Shown piece by piece: positions 1-8,004 of a DNA stretch of 35,502 nucleotides. The stretch is from Malikia sp041190985 (lineage in GTDB: Bacteria > Pseudomonadota > Gammaproteobacteria > Burkholderiales > Burkholderiaceae_C), in contig JBEEPT010000060.1 of assembly GCA_041190985.1 (NCBI GenBank), forward strand, positions 1 through 35,502, written 5' to 3'. Below the pieces are notes generated by a model. The model saw only the letters and a program-made list of their open reading frames with translations, was not told where the DNA came from and did no database searches. The position numbers were made by a program, and so were the translations under genes. Positions within the stretch are counted from its first letter, which is position 1; each line of letters opens with the position of its first letter.

Positions 1-56
1 AAAATCTGACCCTAAATACATCTGTTGTTAGTTCCTTTTTTGGGTCTACCCCAGCT

Positions 57-287
57 TCAGACACCGGCCGACTGGAAGCGGCGAAGCTGCCCGATCGCGG
101 TCCTGATCGTGGCGTCCGACAGTTGGGGCTGCGGCCTGAGTTGGGCTTCCAGCCGCTCGAGGTCGATGTCCTGCAGGGCCTCCAGCGCCTGCGGGCTGCG
201 GCTGAGCACGAGCTGCAGCGCGATTTCATGCGCCAGCAGGCAGCCGTGGATGCTCTCGATCTGGTATTCGATTTCTTCCTGTTCCAT
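57..287 (-). CDS. small hypothetical protein
   Basis: An uninterrupted 76-aa frame if it starts at the ATG at 287, which has an AGG Shine-Dalgarno core (in GGTAGG) about 7-8 bases upstream. ATGs at 296 and 317 are in frame but less well placed. The protein is acidic at the N-terminus (MEQEEIEYQIESIHGC) and rich in Leu, Gln and Ala, suggesting a helical cytosolic protein. There is no signal peptide or membrane segment. I do not recognise the family. It ends at the left edge of the window and is transcribed away from the toxin-antitoxin promoter. Confidence 0.5.
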   Translation of the reverse strand: MEQEEIEYQIESIHGCLLAHEIALQLVLSRSPQALEALQDIDLERLEAQLRPQPQLSDATIRTAIGQLRRFQSAGV

Positions 288-367
288 GGCGGGCATCCTA
301 CCGGGATTCAGCTGCACAGCCGGTGCCCAGCAGGCGCGATCTTGCCGGCACCGGTCTTATGCCTGAC

Positions 368-413
368 TGTGAACTGCAGTTGACGACACTTTGTCTGATA
401 ACTACAATTCACA
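368..413 (+). promoter_or_regulatory. sigma70-type promoter with nested inverted repeats (toxin-antitoxin operator)
   Basis: TTGACG (380-385) and TACAAT (403-408) are separated by exactly 17 bp. Start of transcription about 7 bases after the -10 would fall on the toxin ATG at 415, giving a leaderless mRNA. Symmetry surrounds it: AACTGCAGTT (372-381) is a perfect palindrome over the -35. TGTGAACTGCA (368-378) pairs with TACAATTCACA (403-413) at 9 of 11 positions, and GACA/TGTC flank CTT in the spacer. The HTH antitoxin is the natural candidate to bind here. Confidence 0.6.
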
Positions 414-414
414 C

Positions 415-708
415 ATGATCACCATCAAGCGGATGCCTCAGTTCGATGCCTGGTTCGCAGGCATCAAGGACGACATGACCCGCAGGCGGCTGCTGATGCG
501 CTTGCGCAAGGTTTCGCTGGGCAATCTGGGCGACGTGAAGCCGGTGGGAGATGGCGTCTGGGAAATGCGCGAGTTCTTCGGCCCGGGCTGGCGCATGTAC
601 TACGTGCAGCAAGGCAGCGTGCTGGTGGTCATGCTGGGCGGTGGCGACAAGAGCAGCCAGTCGCGTGACATCGAAGCCGCCAAATCCCTGGCGCAGAACC
701 TGATTTGA
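415..708 (+). CDS. RelE/ParE-superfamily toxin (HI1419/Gp49-like)
   Basis: A 97-aa protein of the 'addiction module killer' type (RelE/ParE superfamily, phage Gp49-like). It shows the usual order: a basic helix (DDMTRRRLLMRLRKV), the GNLGDVKPVGDGVWEMRE turn, then GPGWRMYYVQQG and LGGGDKSSQSRDI near the end. Family members inhibit growth, generally by ribosome-dependent mRNA cleavage; that activity is inferred. I chose the ATG at 415, not the in-frame TTG at 391, because the TTG lies inside the promoter between -35 and -10. The antitoxin gene follows after 11 bases, in the toxin-first order typical of HI1419/HI1420 pairs. Confidence 0.85.
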   Translation: MITIKRMPQFDAWFAGIKDDMTRRRLLMRLRKVSLGNLGDVKPVGDGVWEMREFFGPGWRMYYVQQGSVLVVMLGGGDKSSQSRDIEAAKSLAQNLI

Positions 709-719
709 GGAGCAGCACC

Positions 720-1028
720 ATGAGCAACAAGATCTCTATCGCCGACCTGCCGACCTTCGACGTGGCCGAGCACCTGAAGAACGAGGACGACATCGCGGCC
801 TACCTGGCGCTGGTGCTCGAGGATGGCGATCCGGCGCTGCTGGCGGCCACCCTGGGCGACATTGCCCGGGCGCGCAACATGGCCCAGCTGGCCCGCGACA
901 CGGGAATGACCCGCGAAGGCTTGTACAAGGCGCTGTCGGGCCAGGGCAACCCCAGCCTGGCCACGATCATGAAGGTGATGAAGGCGCTGGGACTGCGCCT
1001 CAGCGTGGCACCGGCTGCCCACGCCTGA
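720..1028 (+). CDS. HTH antitoxin (HI1420-like)
   Basis: A 102-aa DNA-binding antitoxin of the 'addiction module antidote' type. The N-terminal part (about residues 1-35) has FDVAEHLKNEDDIAAYLA, typical of this family. The C-terminal half carries a helix-turn-helix: MAQLARDTGMTREGLYKALSG followed by NPSLATIMKVMKALGL. The ATG at 720 has a clear GAGGAG ribosome site at 707-712, partly inside the toxin stop, so translation is probably coupled. It should neutralise the upstream toxin and repress the promoter at 380-408 through the palindromes there (inference). Confidence 0.87.
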   Translation: MSNKISIADLPTFDVAEHLKNEDDIAAYLALVLEDGDPALLAATLGDIARARNMAQLARDTGMTREGLYKALSGQGNPSLATIMKVMKALGLRLSVAPAAHA

Positions 1029-1061
1029 GCTGAACTCACAGCCACCTGAGACGGGACCTGC

Positions 1062-1928
1062 TCAGGAAAGCGCGTAACGGTGCGCCCCATGCGCCAGCCC
1101 GGTCAGCCTCCGGGCGGCGTCGAGCATGATCCGGGACGCGAAGTCGATCGCGTCGAAGCGCGCCTCCAGCACCAGGCTGGCGTGCGAGCCCGACGCCGCG
1201 GTCGCGCAGCGTTCCAGCACCAGGCCCTGGCCGTCCTCGGCCTCGAGGTCCGCCAGGCTGTCGAGCTCGAACACCTGGGTGGCCTCGGCCGCGTAGACCG
1301 GGTCGGCCAGGATGGCGTCGCGCACCTGGCCGAAGTCCGCGCCGCGCTCGAGCTGCAGGTAGACATAGCGCTGCGGCACGCCGTCGGGGCCGTGCACCTC
1401 GCCCTCGAGCGCGTCGGCGACGCCAGGCAGCCGCTCGACGGCGGCGCTGTGGTGCAGCGCGACGCCGGGATGGCGGTGCAGCAGGTTCTGTCCGCGCGGG
1501 ATCAGCGTCTCGAAGGCACCCTGGAACAGCGTCACCACGCCGGGGTTCCAGCCCGCGCCGACGATGGCACTGGCGCGGTAGCGCCGGCACATCTCGTCGA
1601 ACTCGAGGTAGTGCCGCTCGAGCTCCTGCCCCTCCAGTGCCGCGCATTCCACCACCGGAATGCGCGCCTGCAGCAGCTCGCGCGCCACGCCCGCCACCTG
1701 CTGCGCCGGCACGCAGATCAGCGCGGCCTCGACCAGCGGCAGGTCGCGCACATGCGCCACCACCGGATGGCGCTGCAGGCTGGCCGGCACCACGCTGGGC
1801 GATTCGGGCCGGCGCACGATGCCGGCCAGCGCGAGCTCCTCTTCCTGCAGCAGGGCCCGCGCGCAGGCCGTGCCGAGCTGTCCCAGGCCCACCACCGCCA
1901 CCTGCAGCTTTTTCTTCGCATGTGCCAT
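1062..1928 (-). CDS. diaminopimelate dehydrogenase-like oxidoreductase
   Basis: 288 aa. An N-terminal Rossmann fold begins VAVVGLGQLGTACARAL (GxGxxG motif). The middle has GAGWNPGVVTLFQGAFE, which matches the GWDPG(M/V) segment of meso-diaminopimelate dehydrogenase (Ddh). HHSAAVERLPGVADALE matches the HSDALRRIPGV segment of Ddh. Ddh makes meso-DAP from tetrahydrodipicolinate with NADPH and ammonia. This protein is about 30-40 residues shorter than classical Ddh (about 320-326 aa), so another amino-acid dehydrogenase activity is possible. It starts 17 bp after pncB stops and is probably the last gene of the pncA-pncB transcript. Confidence 0.7.
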   Translation of the reverse strand: MAHAKKKLQVAVVGLGQLGTACARALLQEEELALAGIVRRPESPSVVPASLQRHPVVAHVRDLPLVEAALICVPAQQVAGVARELLQARIPVVECAALEGQELERHYLEFDEMCRRYRASAIVGAGWNPGVVTLFQGAFETLIPRGQNLLHRHPGVALHHSAAVERLPGVADALEGEVHGPDGVPQRYVYLQLERGADFGQVRDAILADPVYAAEATQVFELDSLADLEAEDGQGLVLERCATAASGSHASLVLEARFDAIDFASRIMLDAARRLTGLAHGAHRYALS

Positions 1929-1945
1929 CGCCTGTGCCTTCCGTT

Positions 1946-3298
1946 TCAGTGCGCCTGCCGGTCCAGCTGCGCCGCCAGGCGCTGCAATTCGTCCGAGATC
2001 CGCACCTCATGGGCCTGCGCCGCCGTCCCGGCCTCGAGCGCGCGCAGCGAGTCGGGCAGGGCGGCCAGCTGGGCCGCGGCGTGCTCGCGCAGCCGCTCGA
2101 GCGGCTCGGCCGGCGCCAGGCGCCGGCCCGCGCGCATCACGGGCTGCAGCAGGGGCAGGCCGTGCGCCGGCTCGGGTTCGGACGCCAGCGCCACCAGGTC
2201 GCGCTCCAGCCGGCCATCCGGGCCACTCCAGCGCCAGACCTGCTTGGCGCCAGGCCAGGTGGCCTTGCCCTCGGAGCGCTTGCGTCGCGGCCGGCCGGCG
2301 TAGCTCTGGATCTTGTAGACCGCGTCGAGCGCCGGCGCGTCGGCCGAGGTGCTCAGCGCGGTGCCGACGCCGAAGCCGTCGATCGGCGCGCCGGCCTGCA
2401 GCAGTTGCTGCAGCCGCCATTCGTCGAGGTTGCCGCTGGCGAAGATCCTGACCTCGCCCAGCCCGCCCGCGTCCAGGATGGCCCGGACCTGGCGCGCGTG
2501 CGCGCCGAGGTCGCCGCTGTCTATGCGCACCGAGGCCAGCCTGGCGCCCAGCCGCGCCAGCGCCGGGGCCAGCGCGACGACCTTGCGCGCCGCGGCCTCG
2601 GTGTCGTAGGTGTCGATCAGCAGCGTGACCTGGCCCGGCTGGGAGGCCGCGAAGGCCTCGAACGCCTGCGCCTCGAGCTCGTGCGCCTCGATGTAGGAAT
2701 GCGCCATGGTGCCGAACACCGGGATGCCCCAGCGCTGGCCCGCCAGCACCGTCGCGCTGCCGGCGAAGCCCGCCAGGTAGCTGGCGCGCGCCGCCAGCAG
2801 GCCGGCCTCGGCGCCGTGCGAGCGGCGCAGGCCGAAGTCGACCAGCAGCCGGTCCGGAGCCGCCAGCCGGCAGCGCGCGGCCTTGGACGCGAGCAGGGTC
2901 GAGCAGTGCAGCAGATTCAGCAGCCGGCTCTCGACCAGTTGCGCCTGGCCTATCGGCGCCTCGACGCGCAGCACCGGCTCGTTGGCGAAGAAGACCGTGC
3001 CCTCGCGCATCGCATGCACCTCGCCGGTGAAGCGGAAGTCGCGCAGCGAATCGACGAAGGCGGGCTTGAAGCGCCCGCTGGCACGCAGCCAGTCCAGCTC
3101 GGCGGGCGTGAACTGGAATTGCTCGAGGTAGTCCAGCGCCTGCTCCACCCCCGCCAGCAGCAGGAAATTGCGCTGGCTGGGCAGCGCGCGCACGAACAGC
3201 TCGAACACGGCGGTCTCGTGCAGGCCCTCGTCGAAATAGGCCTGCAGCATGGTGAGCTGGTAGAGGTCGGTCAGCAGCGCGCTGTCGCCGCCGTTCAT
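1946..3298 (-). CDS. pncB: nicotinate phosphoribosyltransferase
   Basis: 450 aa. It converts nicotinate and PRPP to nicotinate mononucleotide, the first committed step of Preiss-Handler NAD salvage. Characteristic segments are the N-terminal ALLTDLYQLTMLQAYF, then GTMAHSYIEAHELEAQAFEA, LLIDTYDTEAAARKV, SVRIDSGDLGAHA, IFASGNLDEW and GFGVGTALSTSADAPAL near the C-terminus. The length fits the bacterial PncB2-like group. Its ATG overlaps the pncA stop as ATGA (3298-3295), so the two salvage enzymes are translationally coupled. Cytosolic. Confidence 0.93.
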   Translation of the reverse strand: MNGGDSALLTDLYQLTMLQAYFDEGLHETAVFELFVRALPSQRNFLLLAGVEQALDYLEQFQFTPAELDWLRASGRFKPAFVDSLRDFRFTGEVHAMREGTVFFANEPVLRVEAPIGQAQLVESRLLNLLHCSTLLASKAARCRLAAPDRLLVDFGLRRSHGAEAGLLAARASYLAGFAGSATVLAGQRWGIPVFGTMAHSYIEAHELEAQAFEAFAASQPGQVTLLIDTYDTEAAARKVVALAPALARLGARLASVRIDSGDLGAHARQVRAILDAGGLGEVRIFASGNLDEWRLQQLLQAGAPIDGFGVGTALSTSADAPALDAVYKIQSYAGRPRRKRSEGKATWPGAKQVWRWSGPDGRLERDLVALASEPEPAHGLPLLQPVMRAGRRLAPAEPLERLREHAAAQLAALPDSLRALEAGTAAQAHEVRISDELQRLAAQLDRQAH

Positions 3299-3924
3299 GC
3301 GCCCGCCCCGGCCAGATCCCCGAAGCGGATGGGTCGCGCCCCGGCCTGCACCATGGCCTGCTCGGCGCGCGCGCCGTCGCCCGGCTGCACGTCGACCGGA
3401 CGGATCGCGTCGACCAGCAGCAGCACCTCGAAGCCCTCGCGCAGCGCGTCGAGCACGGTGGCCTGGACGCAGTAGTCGGTCGCGATGCCGCCGACCAGCA
3501 GCCGCCGGATGCCCAGCTTGTGCAGCCAGTCGGCCAACGGCGTGCCCTCGAAGTCGGAATAGGCGTCGACCTCGGGCCGCGTCGCCTTGGAGATGAAAAT
3601 GGCGGTCGCCGGCAGCGCCAGTCCGTCGGCGAAGCCCGCGCCCGGCGTGCCCGCGACGCAGTGCGGCGGCCAGGGACCGCCCTGGGCGCGGAAGGACACA
3701 TGGTCTGCCGGATGCCAGTCGCGCGTCAGCACGACCAGCCGGCCATCGCGCTCGAACCGTGCGAGGTAGCGGTTGATCGCCGGCACGACCCGGTCGCCCT
3801 CGGGCACGGCGAGCGCGCCGCCGGGCAGGAAGTCGCGCTGGACGTCGACCACCACCAGCGCGTCGTCAGCGCCCAGCACGATGCTGCCCCGGGCTGGCAC
3901 GCTGACCGGGATTCCATCATTCAT
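3295..3924 (-). CDS. pncA: nicotinamidase
   Basis: 209-aa isochorismatase-fold amidase that deamidates nicotinamide to nicotinate, the substrate of the overlapping pncB. The catalytic triad is visible as Asp27 (VVVDVQRDF), Lys113 (FISKATRP) and Cys152 (GGIATDYCVQATVLDAL). The metal-site segment DWHPADH lies at about residues 69-75. Length and motif order match E. coli PncA. The ATG at 3924 lies inside the end of a 14-codon leader ORF (3961-3917) that has a far better ribosome site, so initiation may depend on translation of the leader. Confidence 0.93.
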   Translation of the reverse strand: MNDGIPVSVPARGSIVLGADDALVVVDVQRDFLPGGALAVPEGDRVVPAINRYLARFERDGRLVVLTRDWHPADHVSFRAQGGPWPPHCVAGTPGAGFADGLALPATAIFISKATRPEVDAYSDFEGTPLADWLHKLGIRRLLVGGIATDYCVQATVLDALREGFEVLLLVDAIRPVDVQPGDGARAEQAMVQAGARPIRFGDLAGAGA

Positions 3925-3961
3925 GGCATTGGCCCTCTGTGCGCATGGGCTGCAGGATCAT
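3917..3961 (-). CDS. putative 14-aa leader ORF overlapping pncA
   Basis: An ATG at 3961 is preceded by a perfect AGGAGG (3975-3970) at 8 bases spacing. It opens a 14-codon frame, MILQPMRTEGQCHE, ending in TGA at 3919-3917. The last 8 bases overlap the pncA start in another frame. The strong ribosome site makes translation likely. A role in coupling or attenuating pncAB expression is inference. The peptide has no run of a single amino acid that would suggest a classical attenuator. Confidence 0.45.
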   Translation of the reverse strand: MILQPMRTEGQCHE

Positions 3962-4090
3962 GAAGAAATCCTCCTGAATCCTGGTCATGCTGGAATAGTA
4001 CTTGTACCAGATACGGATTGCCGCGCGAAGCGATCGGGGGCATGATGGCCATCTCGATTGCGGCGCAAGAGGAAGGAAGGAAGGCTGACG

Positions 4091-5968
4091 ATGGCGATCA
4101 TCGGTATCGATCTCGGAACGTCCAACTCGGCGGCGGCGGTGTTGCGCGGCGGCCGTCCCGTCATCATTCCCAGCGCCGAGGGTGTGAGCCTGGGCGGCAA
4201 GGCCTTCCCGAGCTACGTCGCGCTCACGGCCGACGGCCAGATGCTGCTGGGCGAACCGGCGCGGCGCCAGGCCGCCGCCAACCCCGAGGGCACGACGACC
4301 GCCTTCAAGCGCCGCATGGGCTCGCGCGACAAGGTGCGCCTGCATGAGCGCGAGTTCTCGCCCGAGCAGCTGTCGGCCTTCCTGCTGCAGAAGATCAAGC
4401 GCGACGCCGAGGCCTTCCTGGGCGAGCCGGTGACGCAGGCCGTGGTCACGGTGCCGGCCTATTTCGACGACAACCAGCGCAGCGCGACCAAGGACGCCGG
4501 GGCAATAGCCGGGCTCGAGGTGGTGCGCCTGGTCAACGAGCCGACCGCGGCCTCGCTCGCCTACGGGCTGGACCGCGCCGGCGAGGAGCTGCGGATCGCG
4601 GTCGTGGACCTGGGCGGCGGCACGCTCGACGTCACGATCATGGAGTTCGGCAAGGGCGTGTTCGAGGTCAGGGCCACCAGCGGCGACACCCGCCTGGGCG
4701 GCACCGACATGAACCAGGTGCTGTTCGAGGCGCTGGCGCAGCGCTTCCTGGAGCAGAGCGGCATCGACGTGCGGCAGGACCGCAAGGCCGCCGCGCGCCT
4801 GATGGAGGCGGCCGAGATGGCCAAGATCGAACTCTCGACCAGCGTCACCACCCACCTGAGCCTGCCCTACATCGGCGTCGTCGGCGGCGAGCCCAGGCAC
4901 CTCGAGCTCGACCTGGGCCGCGCCGAGCTCGAGCGCCTGGTCCAGCCCGTGATCGAGCGCTGCCGCCATCCGGTCGAGCAGGCACTGCACGATGCCGGCA
5001 TCACGGCGCCGCAGGTCGACCGCATCGTCTTCGTCGGCGCGCCGACGCGCATGCCGGTGGTGCGCGCCTTCTTCGAGCAGCTCTTCGGCCGCAAGGCCGA
5101 GCAGGGCGTGGACCCGATGGAATGCGTGGCCTGCGGCGCCGCGATCCAGGCCGGCATCCTGGCTGGCGAGCTCAAGGACATCGTGCTGGTCGACGTCACG
5201 CCGCTGACGCTGGGCGTCGAGACCCTGGGCGGCGTCGCCACGCCGCTGATCGCGCGCAACACGCCGGTTCCCGTGAAGAAGACCGAGACCTTCACGACCG
5301 CGGCCGACCTGCAGACCTCGGTCACGGTGCACGTGTTCCAGGGCGAGCGCGCGATGGCGGCCGACAACGTGGCGCTGGGCGAGTTCAACCTCGACGGCCT
5401 GCCGCCGGCGCCGCGCGGCATACCGAAGATCGAGGTCAGCTTCGACATCGACGCCAGCGGCATCCTCAACGTTTCGGCCAGGGACGTCGCCAGCGGCCGC
5501 AGCCAGTCGGTGCGCATCAGCGGCTCGACCCGGCTCGAGCGCGGCGTCAAGGAGCGCATGGTGCAGGAGGCCGAGCAGTACGCCGAGGCCGACCGGCAGC
5601 GGCGCGCGGCCGCCGAGGCCATCAACGAATGCGAGAGCCTGTGCTACCAGGCCGAGAAGATGGCGGCCGACTTCGCCGACAAGCTGACCACCGAGATTAG
5701 GACCAAGCTCGAGCAGGCGCGCCGCCAGGCCAAGGAGGCCATTGCCAGCAAGGATGTCACGCAGGTCAAGGACAAGTCCGAGGCCCTGCGCAAGGTGCTC
5801 AAGGAAGCCGGCACCATGGTCTACGTCCAGGCCCAGCCGCCCGGCACCGGTCCCTACCAGGAGGTGCGCTACAGCGCGCCCGGCGGCGGCGCGGGAACGG
5901 CGGGCGCGGCTCCCGGCACGGGCACCGGTCCGGCTGGCGCGCGCGTGGTGGACGCCGATTACCACTAG
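4091..5968 (+). CDS. Hsp70-family chaperone (DnaK paralogue)
   Basis: 625 aa. ATPase-domain signatures are present in order: IGIDLGTSNSAAAV at the N-terminus, VVTVPAYFDDNQRSATKDAG, VDLGGGTLDVTIMEFG, and IVFVGAPTRMPVVR (the usual VGGSTRMP is changed to VGAPTRMP). The interdomain linker IVLVDVTPLTLGVET and a full substrate-binding domain follow. A Gly/Ala-rich tail ends in RVVDADYH, like DnaK. The ATG at 4091 has a GGAAGG-rich ribosome site. A J-protein starts 16 bp downstream and no grpE is present, so this is likely an accessory DnaK-DnaJ pair for unfolded proteins in the cytosol rather than the main dnaK locus. Confidence 0.92.
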   Translation: MAIIGIDLGTSNSAAAVLRGGRPVIIPSAEGVSLGGKAFPSYVALTADGQMLLGEPARRQAAANPEGTTTAFKRRMGSRDKVRLHEREFSPEQLSAFLLQKIKRDAEAFLGEPVTQAVVTVPAYFDDNQRSATKDAGAIAGLEVVRLVNEPTAASLAYGLDRAGEELRIAVVDLGGGTLDVTIMEFGKGVFEVRATSGDTRLGGTDMNQVLFEALAQRFLEQSGIDVRQDRKAAARLMEAAEMAKIELSTSVTTHLSLPYIGVVGGEPRHLELDLGRAELERLVQPVIERCRHPVEQALHDAGITAPQVDRIVFVGAPTRMPVVRAFFEQLFGRKAEQGVDPMECVACGAAIQAGILAGELKDIVLVDVTPLTLGVETLGGVATPLIARNTPVPVKKTETFTTAADLQTSVTVHVFQGERAMAADNVALGEFNLDGLPPAPRGIPKIEVSFDIDASGILNVSARDVASGRSQSVRISGSTRLERGVKERMVQEAEQYAEADRQRRAAAEAINECESLCYQAEKMAADFADKLTTEIRTKLEQARRQAKEAIASKDVTQVKDKSEALRKVLKEAGTMVYVQAQPPGTGPYQEVRYSAPGGGAGTAGAAPGTGTGPAGARVVDADYH

Positions 5969-5984
5969 GCCGGCGGGCTGAACG

Positions 5985-7070
5985 GTGGCTGCGGCCCGGC
6001 GCGACTACTACGAGGTCCTGGGGCTGGCGCGCGACGCCGACGCCAAGGCGATCCGCGACGCCTTCCGCCAGCTCGCGCTGAAACACCACCCCGACCGCAA
6101 CCAGTCGCCGGGCGCCGAGGAGCGCTTCAAGGAGATCGCCGAGGCCTACGCGGTGCTGTCCGACCCCAAGAAGCGCGCCGACTACGACGCCGGCGGCTCC
6201 GGCGGCATCGAGGGCATGCGGCCCGAGGACCTGTTTGGCGGCATCGACTTCGAGGACCTGTTCGGCGGCCTGGGCAACGGCCTCGGCGGCGGCATCTTCG
6301 AGCGCTTCTTCGGCGGACACCGGCGCCCGCACGGGCCGGTGCGCGGCGACAACCTCGAGGTGCCGCTGGCGATCCCGCTCGAGCGCGTGCTCAGCGGCGG
6401 CGAGGAAACGGTGCGCTACGAGCGCTTCGTCAGCTGCCCGGCCTGCCACGGCAGCCGCGCCCAGCCCGGCACCACGCCGCGACCCTGCACGAGCTGCCAG
6501 GGCAGCGGGCGCGAGGTGCGCAAGAGCCACGAGGGCAATGTGCTGCTCCAGCAGGTCATGCCCTGCGCGGCCTGCGGCGGCCGCGGCGTGCTGATCGAAC
6601 ACCCCTGCGAGGAATGCCACGGCGAGGGCCAGGTGCTGCGCGCCGACAAGGTCACGGTCCGGATTCCGCCCGGCATCGAGGACGGCACGGCGCTGCGCGT
6701 GCCCGGGCACGGCCTGCCGGCGCCGCAGGCCGGTGCAGCACCCGGCGACCTCTACGTCGTGGTGCACGCGCGCAGCGACCCGCGCTTCGAGCGCGCCGGC
6801 GCCGACCTCTGGCACGCCCAGGACCTGGCCCTGGTCGACGCGGTGCTGGGCACCGAGCTGCGCGTCGCCACGCTCGATGGCGAGGCCCGGGTCCAGGTGC
6901 CGGCCGGCACCCAGCCGGATACGATCTTGCGCCTGCGCGGCAAGGGCCTGCCGCATTTCGGCCGCGACGGCCGCGGCGACCTGCTGCTCAAGCTGCGCGT
7001 GCTCGTGCCCACGAGTCTGAACGAGGCGCAACGCTCGCTCTACGAGCAACTGCGTCAGCTCGGACACTGA
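5985..7070 (+). CDS. DnaJ-family co-chaperone
   Basis: 361 aa with a complete type-I DnaJ layout. The J-domain has RDYYEVLGLARDA and the catalytic HPD at residues 35-37, followed by a Gly/Phe-rich stretch (LFGGIDFEDLFGGLGNG). Four zinc-finger repeats follow (CPACHGSR, CTSCQGSG, CAACGGRG, CEECHGEG), then the two C-terminal beta domains. It stimulates the ATPase of a partner Hsp70, here almost certainly the product of the gene 16 bp upstream. The start codon is GTG at 5985; no closer ATG precedes the J-domain. The first zinc repeat ends SR instead of the usual SG. Confidence 0.92.
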   Translation: MAAARRDYYEVLGLARDADAKAIRDAFRQLALKHHPDRNQSPGAEERFKEIAEAYAVLSDPKKRADYDAGGSGGIEGMRPEDLFGGIDFEDLFGGLGNGLGGGIFERFFGGHRRPHGPVRGDNLEVPLAIPLERVLSGGEETVRYERFVSCPACHGSRAQPGTTPRPCTSCQGSGREVRKSHEGNVLLQQVMPCAACGGRGVLIEHPCEECHGEGQVLRADKVTVRIPPGIEDGTALRVPGHGLPAPQAGAAPGDLYVVVHARSDPRFERAGADLWHAQDLALVDAVLGTELRVATLDGEARVQVPAGTQPDTILRLRGKGLPHFGRDGRGDLLLKLRVLVPTSLNEAQRSLYEQLRQLGH

Positions 7071-7230
7071 GACCGGCTCGGAATCTGTGAACGAACCGCG
7101 TCCCTGAGCGATCAGGCAGCGGGCGCCGGTCCGGCCAAGGATTGACTCGGCGTGCCTGCATCAGGTTTTGCCCGGCTGTGGCAGTGAGCACGCACAATTG
7201 TTCCATCCCTGACCCAGACCACTCGCCCCC

Positions 7231-7896
7231 ATGCTCGTCAATTCCGATTTCTCCTGCCGCGCCATCGTCACGCCCGACGACTACCAGTGGGTTCCCTCGC
7301 CCCAGGCCGGCGTGGAGCGGATGATGCTGGACCGGCTGGGCGGAGAAAAATCCCGGGCCACCAGCATCGTGCGCTACGCGCCAGGCTCGCATTTTCCGCC
7401 CCACCATCACCCGGGTGGCGAAGAGATCCTGGTGCTCTCGGGCACCTTCTCGGAGGGCGACGCACACTATCCCGCTGGCTGGTACATGCGCAATCCGCCA
7501 GGCTCGAGCCACCAGCCTTCCAGCCTGGAGGGCGCCACCCTCTTCGTCAAGCTATGGCAGATGTCGCCTGGCGAAACCCGGCCAGTTCGCATCGACACCC
7601 GCGCACCATCCGCCTGGCAGCACCTGGGTCAGCGCGCGGTCTGCCGGCTGTTCTCGGATCCGGCGGAACAGGTGTGCCTGCAGCGCCTGCCCGCAGGATG
7701 CCCCCTGTTGCCCGAACCGGTGGCCAGCGCCGAGTTGCTGGTATTGGCCGGCGCCGTGGTAGAGGGCGAAACGACCTATGAGCATGGCAGCTGGATAAGG
7801 CTGCCCACCGGGCACTATCCCCACCTGGCGGCGGGACGGCAAGGAACGACCATTTACCTGAAGACCGGCCATCTGCCCGGCGTGGAACATGAGTAA
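7231..7896 (+). CDS. ChrR-like bicupin protein
   Basis: 221 aa with two cupin-like repeats. The first has a likely metal site at His58, His60, Glu64/65 and His94 (PPHHHPGGEEILVLSG and PPGSSHQ). The second (about residues 140-215) is similar in layout (ELLVLAGAVVEGETTYEHGSWIRLP) but lacks the HxH motif. The first half resembles the cupin domain of the anti-sigma factor ChrR; no N-terminal sigma-binding domain is present. It could be a metal-dependent enzyme or a sensor; the sequence does not say which. It is preceded by 160 bp of non-coding DNA and is not clearly in an operon. Confidence 0.7.
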   Translation: MLVNSDFSCRAIVTPDDYQWVPSPQAGVERMMLDRLGGEKSRATSIVRYAPGSHFPPHHHPGGEEILVLSGTFSEGDAHYPAGWYMRNPPGSSHQPSSLEGATLFVKLWQMSPGETRPVRIDTRAPSAWQHLGQRAVCRLFSDPAEQVCLQRLPAGCPLLPEPVASAELLVLAGAVVEGETTYEHGSWIRLPTGHYPHLAAGRQGTTIYLKTGHLPGVEHE

Positions 7897-8004
7897 CGGC
7901 CTCGCGTCCGGCAAGAATCGCCATCGCCGGCTCGTGCTGGGGGCTGCGCGCTGGCCGAGACCGTGGATGCAAGGCATCGAGAACCTATCGGCCTGCCTCC
8001 ATCC

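Noticed and set aside
25..366. Plus-strand open frame at the left edge
   Set aside because: It is antisense to the better supported small minus-strand gene, has an unnatural Cys/Ser-rich composition and no ribosome site.
391..414. TTG start for the toxin at 391
   Set aside because: It lies between the -35 and -10 boxes, upstream of the expected transcript start.
1637..3475. Very long plus-strand frame opposite ddh and pncB
   Set aside because: An Arg/Ala/Pro-rich shadow caused by high GC. The minus strand carries recognisable enzymes.
3917..5965. Long minus-strand frame opposite the Hsp70 gene
   Set aside because: A His/Arg/Leu-rich shadow. Only its last 14 codons, with their own AGGAGG, are kept as a leader ORF.
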